Of a stretch of 64,000 nt of DNA, positions 22,346-34,325 are shown piece by piece (positions within the stretch are counted from its first letter, which is position 1; each line of letters begins with the position of its first letter). A model generated the notes under the pieces. It was given only the letters and a program-made list of their open reading frames with translations. It was not told the origin of the DNA and did no database searches. The stretch comes from Dasypus novemcinctus (Eukaryota > Chordata > Mammalia > Cingulata > Dasypodidae), in NCBI RefSeq assembly GCF_030445035.2, contig NC_080689.1:25139278-25203277 (forward strand), read 5' to 3'. The position numbers and the translations under genes are program-made.

Positions 22346-23565
22346 ATATCACAATACTTTGGCCCATGCTGAATAAACCCAGCCAAATTCTTGTTCTTTG
22401 GCTCTTTTGTCTGTCTGCACCATGTGGCTCATCACCCTTCTGTTAACTCATAATTTCCTCCAATCGAATGATAATAAATTCAATTTGATTTCCTCTTTCT
22501 TTCCATTAGTGATGTCAGCAGGTAGCCTTGATTAGACATCAGACATTTGGCCACTTAATCAGATTTGGGAATCTCTTTAGATTTTTAAGAAACAGATTTT
22601 TTGAAAATCTGACTTGGATGCAGTTCTTTTGCAGATGACTGCTGTCATTTGTTTTTAGTTGATTCTACTAGCTTTAGTTTTACAGAATATCATCCCCTCA
22701 GCCCACAAGTTCTGTAGTTGTATTCTCTGGAGGCTGTGGCTGGCTTTGTGCTGACAACCTGTCTACAGTCTTATTCTCCTACTCACCCATCCACCTTGAG
22801 TTTTCTTTGTGGCAGCTGCAGTGTCAAATTCAGCATTTTGGGGAACTGCATGCATGGATGGAAGGAAACTTTGAAGCACGCGGAACCAGTTTAGAAATCC
22901 TGCCTTTCCAATCAGAAATGTGGCGGGTACTTCTTGCTGTTTGCTCCTGGCTTGCGTGCCATGGAGCACATTTCTTTTGCTCTTTTTTCCATTTCCTAGC
23001 CTCTCTAGGTGACATAGAGAGTAATCGTGGCAGCCAAGGACCCATTTCCCTGAGCCTAATAGGAAATAGGGTTAGTTTGGCATATCTTTGTCTCCTGCTG
23101 ATTTCTGGTGATCAACTTCTGTTTACTAACGTTTTGCCAGGGAGACATGCAATAGTACTTTTTCCTCATTTTTGAAAATCTGAACGTCTACTTATCTCCA
23201 GTTTTATTCTTCATCTTGCTTGCCATGATTTCTCAAAGGTTCTTATAATCACTCCCGCAGTTATTTTAACTGGCTGAAATGCAATGAATTTGGGTGTAGA
23301 GATTTGATTTCATTTAGCATGATTAGGTGGTTTCTTTCCAACTTATCTTACATCTAGGTCTTTGACTCCCTACTTAACAATGTTTGTTTTATCTGTTTCA
23401 GATGGATGGTCATTCCTGATGGAAAAGATAAAAGCCAAACCAGAATGAAGCAATTTTCTGTCTCCGGCTGCTCCTTCCCACCCCAGTATGTTTACATTAG
23501 ACTATCTTATCCAATAGATTCAATCCCTATTGTTTTCTTCTTACACTAAACCTAGTTCGTTGACA
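22346..23565. other. Unassigned DNA
   Basis: No repeat family recognised. The 122-codon frame at 22807-23175 has no domain and no splice-site context that I can support. Confidence 0.5.
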
Positions 23566-23578
23566 TAAATCTCAACTT

Positions 23579-24015
23579 CTTTTTATTTATTTATGTATTA
23601 ATAATGATTACCATTTTTTAAAAAGATTTATTTATTTATTTCCCCTCTTTCCCCTCCCGCCCGGCTGTTTTTGCTGTCTGTTTTGTCTTCTCATTTTCTC
23701 TCCTCTAAGATTCACCGGGATTGATCCTGGAGACCTCTGATGGGGAGAGAGGGCCCCTGTCAATTGCACCACCTCAGTTCCTGGTCTCTGCTGTGCTTTA
23801 CCTTGACTTTCCCCTTGTCTCTCTTTTGTTGCATCATCACCTTGCTGCATGACTCACTTGCGTGAACACTGACTCACCACGCGGGCACTCATGCAGGCAC
23901 TGGCTTGCTGCAACAGGCTTTCTCTTTTTTTTTCACCAGGAGGCCCCAGGGATCAAACCCAGGTCCTCCCGTATGGTAGGCAGAAGCTCTATCACTTGAA
24001 CCGCACCCGCTTCCC
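23579..24015 (-). mobile_element. Composite DAS-type SINE, unusual body
   Basis: Head at the right ('gggaagcgggtgcggttcaag', then 'cctgggtttgatccctgggg'), T-rich tail at the left. The middle differs from the DAS-III copies: it has a second tRNA-like 'ggtctccaggatcaatcccggtg' block near 23710-23735 and a series of 'gcgtg/gtgagtca' motifs (23840-23900). Target-site duplication 'taaatctcaactt' at 23566-23578 and 24016-24028. Confidence 0.82.
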
Positions 24016-24049
24016 TAAATCTCAACTTTTTTATGCTTTTTAAAGGTTT

Positions 24050-24230
24050 GTGACAGCCTTTTGCTGTGATCTGAGGCAAGTTACTTAATCCTGGTTTCCT
24101 CTCATCTGTTAAAAGGGGAATAATAATGTAATATTTTATCATTGGGGTTATTCTGAAGATCGAATGAGTCAATATTTGTGAAGGGCTTAGAGGGTAAGCA
24201 CTACTTATTTGTTAAATGGTCATTTAAAAA
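24050..24230 (+). mobile_element. MIR SINE
   Basis: 'gaggcaagttacttaatcctg', 'ctcatctgttaaaaggggaataataatg' and 'ggttattctgaagatcgaatgag' match the MIR core and 3' part. Confidence 0.85.
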
Positions 24231-25745
24231 TCTGTAATTCTTAGAGAACTCTTCTCCCCATTTTGTCTACCATTTCTTTTGTTCTTCTGTCATTGGGATT
24301 GTCATAACTGAGTGATCAGAATTAATTTCTCTATTAATGTATGCTATAGATAGCCTTTACTATTTATGAAACACATAAAATATATTTTATCACTTGGCTC
24401 ACTCCTTATAGTAAACTTTTAAAATTGCTTGGTCATTTTGATCATAGCTCTTTAAAAGCAAATTTATATAGCATTCTTTAATAGTGTTTATGAATGATAA
24501 CTTTTGAAAATGTTTTTATAACCTGTGTGTTCTGGTTTTTGAATACATTTTCTTTTTCAAAAATTTTCAACAAATAACTGATACTATTTCTCATTCTTAC
24601 AAAGAACAATAATGTAGTATAACACTTTTTGTTTTTTCTCCCACTGGTATATATTTGATGACAAAATGCTTTAATTCTCATCCACTAACTTATATATAAT
24701 TTATAGGCCTGATCTACAGAGCGATTAGCAGGCTTATCTGAAAATTCTGATATTTTTTCAGATTATTTAATATAAATCAATTTCTTCAACTTTAAGTAGA
24801 GCTTATTTATTGTATGATTTTCATAAACTATATATTTGGGTGAATTTCCCATTCTAAACTTCTCAGGCTTCATTCTAATTTTCTAACTGATGAAATAACT
24901 TTAATAACCAGTTTTCCTCCTTTTTTTTTTTTTTTAGCAGTTTGGGAAATGAAGCTGAAATCTAATTTAACATTTATATATTTATGATTTAACACCATGT
25001 CCAAATATATAAATAAGGATATGGATTTTGTATGTTTTCTCCTTAGAAGATACGGAAAAGTCAATGTTTGTGGAACTGTCTAAAGTTTTTGTTTGTTTGT
25101 TTGTTTTTTTAACTTGAGGAGTAGTAGAGAAGCTCTGTTGGAGGATCCATAGAATTTTTAGTGATTTAGAAAATGTTTGCTTCCCTGTGACAATATGTGT
25201 GTTTATTGGGGGGAAAGTGGGCCCACGTAATTTTGGCATTGCCAGTCCATCTAAATGAGCTGCACAGGGAGGGGTGAACAGCATTTACAGCTTCCTGTGC
25301 TCTCAATACCTCTGTGCAGAATTTGAAGGAAGTGACCCAGGAGCACATTTAGGTTCTTGCTTCAGCCTACCTTGACAGTCTTAGATGCTGAGACTTCCCT
25401 GCAGGCACCTGAGGCCCTGGCTAATTTGCAATATCTGCTGCTTCCTAAATCTTGCCCATGCCTTCTGCTAACTTTACCTTAATAACTGCAGCTTTGCTAA
25501 TAAGCATCCTGGATGTCAAAAATGTTTTTCTTTTATGTTGGTGAAACTAGCATGATAAATTCTGGAAAAGGAAGCTCGCTGGTGAAATTAAAAGTATTCA
25601 ATATATGTAGATTGACTAATATACATAAAGATACCCTCCCCAGTCTTGCATGAATAGTGTTTCAGACTCTGGTAAGGTTTGTTTCTCTCGCCTTCAGGAG
25701 GGTGCCTGAGACTTGATCCCTAATTGCTTCTGTTTCCAGCCATTG
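24231..25745. other. AT-rich unassigned DNA
   Basis: No gene or repeat family recognised. Contains a T-run at 24920-24934 and a GTTT microsatellite near 25090. Small frames only. Confidence 0.5.
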
Positions 25746-25753
25746 GTTTGGGA

Positions 25754-25948
25754 CAGGGCTTCTTAACTTGGAATAATTCTGTATTTGTGAATGGCTGGCC
25801 TGTGACTTGTAGGATGTTTAGTAGTATCCCTGACCTCTACCTACCAGATGCCAAGAGCACCTCTACCCACTGTTGGCAATAAAAAATGTCTCCAGATATT
25901 GCTAAATGTCCCCTGGTGAGCAGAACTGTTCCCAGGTAAGAATCACTA
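25754..25948 (-). mobile_element. MER5A-type hAT DNA transposon
   Basis: Carries the MER5A body in reverse ('ggatgtttagtagtatccctgacc', 'aaatgtctccagatattgc', 'aatgtcccctggtgagcagaa'). Ends are diverged terminal inverted repeats, flanked by an 8-base duplication, 'gtttggga' (25746-25753) and 'gtttagga' (25949-25956). Confidence 0.88.
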
Positions 25949-25956
25949 GTTTAGGA

Positions 25957-27720
25957 GGCTTTCTGCCTGCATGACACTGACCAGAGGGGGTAGAATTCTT
26001 GCCTAGGATATGTGGCTGTGCCTAAGGGACTACTTCATACAGAGATGGGGCACAGAAAGGACAGCAGTCATTCCACTGAGTTTGTGTCTCCCATGCTCAT
26101 GAATGTTTGTCCAGTAGACCTCTGTTGGCATAATTGGGTCTGAGCTTTATTCTCATGATAAACTAGTAGTGAGGTTGGCAGTAGCTGGCTAATCCTCTCC
26201 ACCATAGACCTCTTTGATGGCTTCTGTTACTTACCAAAGAAATCCTAAAAGTTGTACTTATCCAAATTGGCTTTGGTCAATTCCCAAAAGGCTGTCACCA
26301 AAGCTTAGTAATTTGCAGTTAGTCAAACAAACAGTAATTTGCAGAAAGCCAAGTTCAACGGGCTTCTGGTAGTCTCCAGAGCAAGGACTACACAACTCGA
26401 ACTCTGTAGGATTTTGTAACATTTGTGTCTTCCCAACGTTGATTAATGGAAAAGGCTCTCTGCTTGTTTTTGAACAAAGAATATGGTCCTGGGGGTAGGT
26501 CATGATGTGATCAGGATTGAGAGGAAAAGAATCCAAGGGAAAAGAACTGATGGGGCAGCAAAGGAGAGTTGGGTCCAGATGAGAAAGAAAATGCCAGCGC
26601 TATCCTCGGACTGTTGAGAGTCCTAGGACTCCGCAGTGTCAAATCCACAGGGACAACCCAGATGGCTGCTTTGAGTGATTTGGGGGCATTGCTCTATTGT
26701 GGATGGTGTCAGAAATAGACTAAAATTCCAGGACACCTCTCTCTCAAACTACTAAAATTAATTTTTTATGATAAATCTAAGACATTTATTTGGGGAAGTT
26801 TGAAAACACAAAAAGAAGAAAGGGATAAATTTATGAAATCACACGATCCAAACCTATTCCTTGTTAACCTTTTTTTGTATTTCTTTCTACTCCTTTTTTC
26901 TATGTGTCTATTTATTTATACAAAGGAGGGGAAAGGGGGTTGTGGTCATGGCAACTACCCCTAGGGTTTGCTCCGGAGAAGGAAACATTTCTTTTACTGA
27001 CTTCCCATCAGGACTAGACTCCCCTTGTGTCTGGGGAAAACTTTCTACAGTGCAAACTTCAGGGGAGTTGCTTTAGGACTTTGATCTTGAACCCCTCTAA
27101 TAATTTCTGAAGGTTTAAAGGTTTTTATTTTCTTTGAATTGCTGCAAGTGGAGGTTGGAATTTTCTTTGGAGCTCAAGGTTTTTTGGTTGGAAAAACACT
27201 AGAATATACTTTTGGTTATGAAGGGGAAAATGCAAAATCCCATTCTAGAAACAAGATTGAATAAAGAAGAGCTAACTGCTATTGAAAAACAGTGTGAAAA
27301 GGTTGTCTTCCATCAATGCAGACATTATGATGTTAATTGATTTGAATTTCCTCTGGTGGGACAAAGTGACTTGGTTGGGAAAGACATAATAGAAGAGAGG
27401 GTACTGAGCTGAGTAGATTCTTGCTGAGCGCACTTTTTAATTGAGAGCCAAGGAAGGAAATGTCCACTAGGGGGCCCTAATGAAAGATTGTAGCAGAGAA
27501 TTTAGAAGTGTTGACTTGAAAAGCATTATTGGTTTATTGACCAGTCTCAGCTATTGGAGTATAAATTCTCCAAAGTGAAACTTCGGAAACAAAAGTCATG
27601 AATATTTTAAGTGAGAGAGATTCTACTAAATTGCTCTTTAGGAGGACTGTACCTAGATTGTATGTGAAGCCGGGAAAGTGCTGAATTCCTCTAGGCTCTT
27701 GGCATGTCACATAAAAGAAT
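25957..27720. other. Unassigned DNA
   Basis: No repeat or coding region recognised over about 1.8 kb. Confidence 0.5.
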
Positions 27721-27724
27721 TTAA

Positions 27725-28240
27725 GAACACACCAGTTTGCTAGGCCTGTAAAAAGAATTTACTGGGAAATGGAGGGAAAGAACAGAACTTACTGAGAAAT
27801 GGAAGAGAAGGACAGAAATATGCACTGATATTTGATGCGGGCTCCTCTATGCTGAGAGAGAGATTTGACTTGTGTGGTCACCTTTTAAGCTATGATTTAT
27901 TCCTTCCCTTGCTAATGCTAAGGGGAGGGCCCCCAGTTGTTATTGGTTACCCAACCAATGGTGGGGGCCAATGATGAGCCTTGTTTGGAATATCTGGGGC
28001 CTCCCCTTGACCTGGAAAGAGTCCCAACTGGGACCTCAAGGTCAAGGTCAAGGTCTCCACGAGTTCTTGTGGCCATATTGTCTGTCGGCCATGCAGTCTG
28101 TCAGCCATGTTGTGGCTCTCCTTCTTGTTTCCCTGTACTAAGCTGCCTCATATGGAGTTCTTGTTTTACCCAAACCCTAGGCCAGACTTGCCCAAACTTT
28201 ATCAGAATGTATGCATTCATATAAAGTAGTAATATTTGTA
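27725..28240 (-). mobile_element. Possible old LTR
   Basis: Begins 'ccagtttgctaggcctgtaaaaagaat', the reverse complement of a common mammalian LTR 3' end, and is richer in GC than its flanks. It contains three tandem AAGGTC hexamers (28038-28055). Without recognisable ends or a duplication, the LTR call is tentative. Confidence 0.35.
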
Positions 28241-29230
28241 CCATACCCTGGTGTAAATACAAGATGCTTCTGTAGTGGGAAACAGCTGATTGAGAACTCC
28301 TTGGGCTTCAGGCTCCTCTCCATCACTCCAAGTGTAAAGGGAGAGATTTCTTTGTATCAGTATAGTTACAAAAAACTTGGCTAGTCACTGTCACCAGTTC
28401 CTGAAGAGGTAACCCTACATCTTTGTAATTTTTGAGGTGGGAATGTCCTTTGCTATTCATGGTGGGGCTGGGACTATACCTGGTAGTCCTTTGCTAAAGA
28501 GCTGATGGGATGGTATAAACCACATCTGTAATTTTAGGATGGGGTTGACCACACCAGAAAGACAAACCATGTGATTAGGGGGTTGGGGCTTTGAGTCATG
28601 TCTTGTCAGCCTGGCCTCCCTTACCTTGTGGCATGGGGTGGGGTACAGGGGGCTGGAAATTGAGTTCTTCATGTTGACATTGATTCCATCAATCATGCCT
28701 ACATATCGAAACCACATATAAACTTGGGACACTTGAAGCTCTGTTGAGCTGCCATAATTAATAAGATACATTGCTGTGCAAGGAGCATGATGACTGTTTC
28801 CACAGCCCACTACCTATTTCCTCACTAAGACCACTTAGTTTTATATGTTTTGAAATGTTGTTGACATTAGGCTTGTTTTTCGTTTCCCAAAGTCATAGTT
28901 TACTTTCCCTTTAATGTGATAGCCAGGCTGAGCTACAGAGAATAGAGGAAAACATGAGTGCCCTTGTTGTCTGTGCTTGGTGCAGTGAGGAGGAGCTGCC
29001 AATATGATTGGTGAAGAGTCCAGAGTGCTATTCTATAGTGAGAACTGATAACTGGGGACAAGGATATATAAACCCTTTCCTGCTCTCCTGTCATATGGCA
29101 TGTACCCATTAATATTGGGAATTGGAGACAAAATGTTACAAACCTTCCCCAGACCAGCAGCTGGTGAGGCTTAAGGAGTGTTCAGGTTAGAGTTGAACTC
29201 ACGTGGCCCCTGGAGTTTTATGGACTTCTT
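28241..29230. other. Unassigned DNA
   Basis: No feature recognised. A 117-codon minus-strand frame at 28457-28810 has no motif. Confidence 0.5.
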
Positions 29231-29244
29231 ATCACCAAAAATCT

Positions 29245-29750
29245 TTTTTTTTTCCTTTTTTTAAAAATTCATTAAAAAAAATATATTACATTTAAAAAAT
29301 ATGAGGTCCCCATTCACCCCCACCGCCCCCACCCCACCACTCCCCCACAGTAACACTCTCCCCCATCATCATGACACATCCATTGCATTTGGTGAGTACA
29401 TCTCTGGGCTTCGCTGCACCCCATGGCCAATGGTCCACACCATAGCCCACACTCTCCCACGTTCCATCCAGTGGGCCATGGGAGGACATACAATGTCTGG
29501 TAATTGTCCCTGCAGCACCACCCAGGACGACTCCAAGTCCTGAAAATGCCTCCACATCTCATCTCCTCTTCCCATTCCCCGTACCCATCAGCCATCATGG
29601 CCACTTTTTCCACACCAATACCACATTTTCTCGATTATTAACCACAATAGTTCATGAATAGAATATCATTAAGTCCACTCTAATCCTTACTGTATTCCTC
29701 CTTCCTGTGGACCTTGGCTTGGTTGTGTCCATTCCACATCTATGTCAAGA
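29245..29750 (-). mobile_element. L1 3' UTR end, 5' truncated
   Basis: T-rich left end (minus-strand poly(A)), then C-rich 'ccccattcacccccaccgcccccaccc' in pieces, the G-rich tract of the L1 3' UTR in reverse. Related to 48570-48920 and to the 92-base tail at 38529. Target-site duplication 'atcaccaaaaatct' / 'atcaccagaaatct' at 29231-29244 and 29751-29764. Stacked frames of 68-99 codons here are UTR sequence. Confidence 0.88.
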
Positions 29751-29869
29751 ATCACCAGAAATCTTGAGGCCAACCTCAGTCCTTGACTTAAGAAGATCAG
29801 CCAGATTTTTAGGAAAAGCATCATGTATTTATAGGAACAAGTTTCTTAAAGTAGGGTATGAGCTGGATT

Positions 29870-30170
29870 GCTGTAACAAAGAGACCCAAAATTATAGTGG
29901 CTTAATATATTTTTGTTTCATGTCACACTGCAGGTAGGAATGTCTACTTATGGGGTTATCCAGTGACTTGGTTGCTTTTATCTTGTTGTCCTTCCAATCT
30001 AGAGGGCAGCCCCCATTCATATGATTGAATCTGATTTACCAGCACCATGTCCTTATTGTAACTCACAGGAAAGGGCAAAGAATGAGATGTGACAGTTATG
30101 TGTAAAACTTCTCATGTCTTTTGGCCCAAATTTAGTCATATGGTATTGTAGTTTGCTAGGGCTACCATAG
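29870..30170. mobile_element. Ancient repeat, same group as 60846-61230
   Basis: Shares 'attgctgtaacaaagagacccaaaattatagtggctta'-type sequence in pieces, 'gtccttccaatct' and 'tttagtcatatgg' with the later copy. Probably an old LTR; name not assigned. Confidence 0.45.
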
Positions 30171-30189
30171 AAATTTGGTAAGCCACCCA

Positions 30190-31990
30190 ATAAACCTTTT
30201 TTAAAAATTAAAAAATATATATTATTAGAAAAGTTGTAGGTTTACTGAAAAATCATGTGGACAGTACAGAGTTCCTGTTTACATTACCCCCACATGCAGT
30301 TTTCCTTATTATTCATACTTTTCATTAGTGAGGTTCTTTTGTTACAATTGGTAAAAGAATATTATAATTCTACTTTTGGCAAGGCCTTTTTCCAGTTGCA
30401 TAGCTAGATGGTGCTTGATAGTAATCCCCTGGTGCCAGGAAGGATCATCCCTGGGAGTCATGTCCCATGCTGGGGGGAAGGTAATGCATTTATATGCTGA
30501 GTTTGGCTTAGAAAGAGCCCACATTTGAGCAACAAGTTACCTCTCAGGAGGTAGCTCTTAGGCACCCTGTAATACTAGGCTAAGTTTCAATTGCATAAGT
30601 AAAGATTCATAAGTACAGTTATCACTATTAAGGGCCCATCAATGGTCCATTCTCCTTCACTAGTCACTGCCCTGTACTCAGAGGATTCTTGCTGTCCCGT
30701 TAGAGAATGTGGCGGAGCTCCCTAGGATGGGAATTCAATATTCTTTTGGTTTTATTGCGTGACTCTCCACCCACTGTGACAATGCTCCATGAACACTTGA
30801 ACACATTCATATGCCTTATAAGTATGCCCCAGGTGAGCCTCCTCCCATGCATCCCCCATCTCTGACACCCCACACCAACAATCTTCCCCTGTAACAGTTG
30901 TAACCCTTCTGCCAAAACTTCTTCAAAATTGAAGCCAACACAATAACCAAATACAATTAATAGGAAAATTATATAATAATGACAGTTTTAAAAATAAAAT
31001 ACAATTTTTAAAAAAGTTTGAAATAATAAAAAAGATATAAAATTAAAAAATATTTTGACATTATCTTTTATTACTGTAAGATCTATTGTCTGGTATGTAC
31101 AGTGAAATTTTTCCATTTATTCCTCCAGTGTCTTATTTTTTTCATTTTGCCTTCAAAGAAGTTTAAGATTACAGAAATATGACATACAGAATATAGGTGA
31201 TTCCCATATAAATTGTTAAACTGTTTTCCTCAGTGGCTACACCATTTTACATCTCCCCAACTGTGAACAAGTGTTCCGATTTTTCCACATCTCCTCCAAT
31301 ACTTGTAATTTTCCATTTTTTTAGTAGCCATTCTAATGGGTATGAAATTATATCTTGTTAATGATGCCTAATGATGCTGACCATCTTTTCATGTGCTTTT
31401 TGGCTATTTGTATATCTTCTTTGGAGATATGTCTATGCAAGACTTTGCCCATTTTTAAATTGGGTTGTTTGTCTTTTTGTTGTTGTGTTGTAGAATTTCC
31501 TTATGTGTTCTGGATATAAAACCTTTATCAGATATGTGCTTTTGAAATATTTTCTCCCATTCTGTAGGTTGCTCTTTACTTTCACAATGAAGTCCTTTGA
31601 TGCACAAAAGTTTTTTTTACTTTTGATGAAGTCGCATTTACCTACTTTTCCTTTTGTTGCTTATAGTTTTGATGTAAAATTCAAGAAACCATTGACTAAC
31701 ACAAGGTTCTGTAGATGCTTCCCTATATTTTCTTCTAGGGGTTTGATAGGTTGGCTCTTATACTCAAGTAATTGATCCTTTTTTTTTTTTTTTTAGTAAT
31801 TTTTTATATGGTTTGAGTAGGTATCTACCTTCATTCTTTTGCCTATGGATATCCAGTTTTCCATTTGTTGAAGAGAATACTCTTTCCCAATTGAGTGGGC
31901 TTGGATCCCTTGTCAAAAATCAACAGGTCATAGAGGTGAGGATTTATTTCTAAACTCTCAATTGGTTCCTTTGTTCCATATGCTGATCTA
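30190..31990 (-). mobile_element. L1 3' fragment (ORF2 C-terminus and 3' UTR)
   Basis: Minus-strand ORF2 end: plus-strand reading shows 'cctccaatacttgtaattttcc', 'agtagccattctaatgggtatg', 'ccatcttttcatgtgctttttgg' and 'ttctcccattctgtaggttgctc', all reverse-complement ORF2 landmarks. The 3' UTR lies at about 30190-31220. 5' truncated near 31990. No intact frame. It has a different subfamily character from the 2672-9889 L1. Confidence 0.85.
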
Positions 31991-31994
31991 TGGG

Positions 31995-33195
31995 AAAGAG
32001 CCACTGTGATAGGAAGGGTCAAGAAAAAGCCTCTAGAACTCTTCCTCCTTAGAAAAATGTAAATCAAAAGGGATATCCCACCCATGGAATAAATACATAA
32101 GTTAACTTGATTCTCCAGCCTCCCTGACACTTCTTAAGCTGCTCAGTAGACTTTCAAAAAATTCTTGAGCTGCTTCAATTAGATGGAGCAGTTTCTGTTG
32201 AAGTCTTCCGACTGATATAACCACATGTGATTATTTCTCCAATGAATTACATAATTAAACTTAGAAAAAGAAAAGAAATTTCAATTTTGGCAGTTGATAT
32301 ATGTATCAAAGAGCAGGAGGCAACTGCATTTTAAAAAGAGAAAATCATCTCTTGTCATTAAATAGCTTCTGCAAGCACTTTGCAGTTTACCACACTAGCC
32401 AAGAGGCTGGGGTTGGATACCACGAGTGTATTTTCCCAATTTAAACAATATGTGCACACCCATTTATTGGACCACAGGCAAAAGTCCTGAGGTTTTGTCA
32501 AAATCAGAATGCTTCATTATTATGAACAGGGATCTGGGAAACATAACTAAATCCAAAATCTCTGGGATTACTCTGCTACAAACAAAGAACTGAGCTTCAC
32601 ACTGCCATTCCTGGAAAATTAATAACTGGCTTCTAATAGGAAAAGAGCTATAGGAAAAGTAGAAATATGGAAAATACAATTTGCAAAGAAACAGCCAGCA
32701 TACATTTGGGGACCATAAAACCAACTGAATAGGAAATGTGATTTAATTTTAAAAAGGGCAAAATTAAATTATGCTAAAAAAATTAAGATACAATTTTTGC
32801 TGCAGAAATGTTAGAAGCCATATTTACAAAGATACTGCTTTTCTTCATTTGTGTAATATTAATTTACATATGCCTCAGTAAAAGCAAAAATTAAACCACT
32901 GAGTTGTTTTGCTTTAAATCAGAATCACTGGCAGGACAGAAACGATAGATGCATTTCATATTTGAGCAATTGTTCATCCAACAACCTTTTCAGCACCTCC
33001 TCTGTTTCAAAGAAAAGGCATAGCAAGGGCTGGAACATGAACAAATATCGTACCCTTGGGTAACCAAAATCAGTTTTGCAAGGGTAGAGAGCAGAAAGGG
33101 CTGCAGGTAAGCAAGGACAAGCTGATAAGTTCCTTTTTGATTGCATTATAGTAGTTAGATATTATTCGATGTGCAACAGGGACACAATGAAATGT
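31995..33195. other. Unassigned DNA
   Basis: No repeat or gene recognised. Confidence 0.5.
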
Positions 33196-33199
33196 TTTA

Positions 33200-33985
33200 A
33201 GTAAGACAGACACAATTAGATTTATGTTTTAGAAAGATCAGAGCTGCCATGTGGAGAATGGATTGGAGTAGCCAGGGGTGGGCTGTGCAGATGTCAAGCA
33301 GCAAGTGTTGCATTTCAGGGGAGGGGATGGAAGTAATAATTAGAAAGATTCAAGAGAAATTTAGGCAGTAAACTAGACAGGAATGGATTAGATAAATATA
33401 TGTGTATATGTATCGAGGGTGCTATTTCTGACTTTAGCAACTAGGTAGCTGGTGGTACCAATCTCAATTATAAATTACCTAAGAAAAGGATTGACTGTGG
33501 TGAAAGTGATAAGTTCAGTGCTAGCGCTAGGTATGTTGAGTTTCAAGTGTCTGTGGAATATGTGAGTTAAGATGTCCAAAAGGCTATTGGGATCACCTCT
33601 CAGCCTTTTGGCTAAGATCAAGTAGAGTATTTGTTCTTATCAGTTTAATATCTAATACGTCCTCTACCTGAGGACAATATATGAAATGGATTTTTCGAGC
33701 TGGGAGATGAAATAAGGGCTTTCTCCGTCCGTTCCACGCATTGACCTGGTGTTACAGTACCTCCAGGAATGGTGCACACACACACACAAAAGGCTTTGGT
33801 GGCATGAATCACAGAGATGAGATCTAGGCTGCAGACGTCGACTTCAGAATCATCTGTGTCATCCCACAGGTAGCTGAAGCCATGGGTCCACAAGAGTGTG
33901 AGAAGAGAACATAGGAGAGAACCTTGAGGACCAACAAGCATAAGGGCTTGGAATAGGTGTCCTCAGAGAAGGCTGAGCAGGTCAG
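33200..33985. mobile_element. Ancient interspersed repeat, split by a U2 retrocopy
   Basis: 'agagctgccatgtggagaatggattggagtagccagg', 'caactaggtagctggtggtacc' and 'gttgagtttcaagtgtctgtgg' in order match a long, common, very old mammalian repeat whose name I cannot assign. The sequence resumes after the U2 copy ('gctgaagccatggg', 'agagaaccttgagga'). Confidence 0.55.
33591..33786 (+). pseudogene. U2 snRNA retropseudogene, full length
   Basis: Runs the complete length of U2 snRNA (about 33592-33779): 5' 'atcacctctcagccttttgg', 'tatcagtttaatatctaatac' in pieces, and the 3' 'cctccaggaatggtgcac'. U2 pairs with the intron branch site. In this copy two of six bases of the branch-site-pairing GTAGTA are changed (33624-33629 reads agagta) and the Sm site ATTTTTGG reads ATTTTTCG (33690-33697). 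A duplication 'caaaaggctattgg' / 'caaaaggctttgg' lies at 33577-33590 and 33787-33799, so it is an L1-mobilised copy. The 3' end carries a short (CA)n run. Not expected to be functional. Confidence 0.92.
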
Positions 33986-34131
33986 GACTGGAGGAAAGAG
34001 AGTTTTAGGAAGGGGGTGAGGGAGGTTCTAGTAAGGCAGGGTCTGGGAAGGAACAATGAATTTAGCAATTGATCTCTTTTGTGTGAGTTGTTGATGAGGA
34101 AGAGAGCAAAGTTGCCTTTGTACACGGCAGT

Positions 34132-34245
34132 TTTTTCTCTTTTTCTTTTTTTTTCCCCTCCTCTTTCTTCATCCTTTTTTTTTTCTTTTTCTCTTTGTTT
34201 TCTTCCTCTTCCTACCCCTCCTTTTCTCCTTCTTTTTATTCTTCA
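34132..34245. repeat. Polypyrimidine tract
   Basis: About 110 bases almost purely C and T on the plus strand, with several T-runs. It ends about 80 bases before the SINE at 34326. Confidence 0.9.
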
Positions 34246-34325
34246 CAGGTCTCTTGAACGCTTATGACCAACGGGATATTTAAAAATTTATCTTCAGACA
34301 GCCTTCACATCCTCTGGTTGCTTTT

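Noticed and set aside
29292..29613. Several stacked open frames on both strands
   Set aside because: They sit in the C-rich (reverse G-rich) L1 3' UTR, where low stop-codon density creates frames in all phases.
33591..33786. Functional U2 snRNA gene
   Set aside because: Target-site duplication shows it is a retrocopy; the branch-site-pairing and Sm-site bases are changed, and I see no snRNA promoter upstream.
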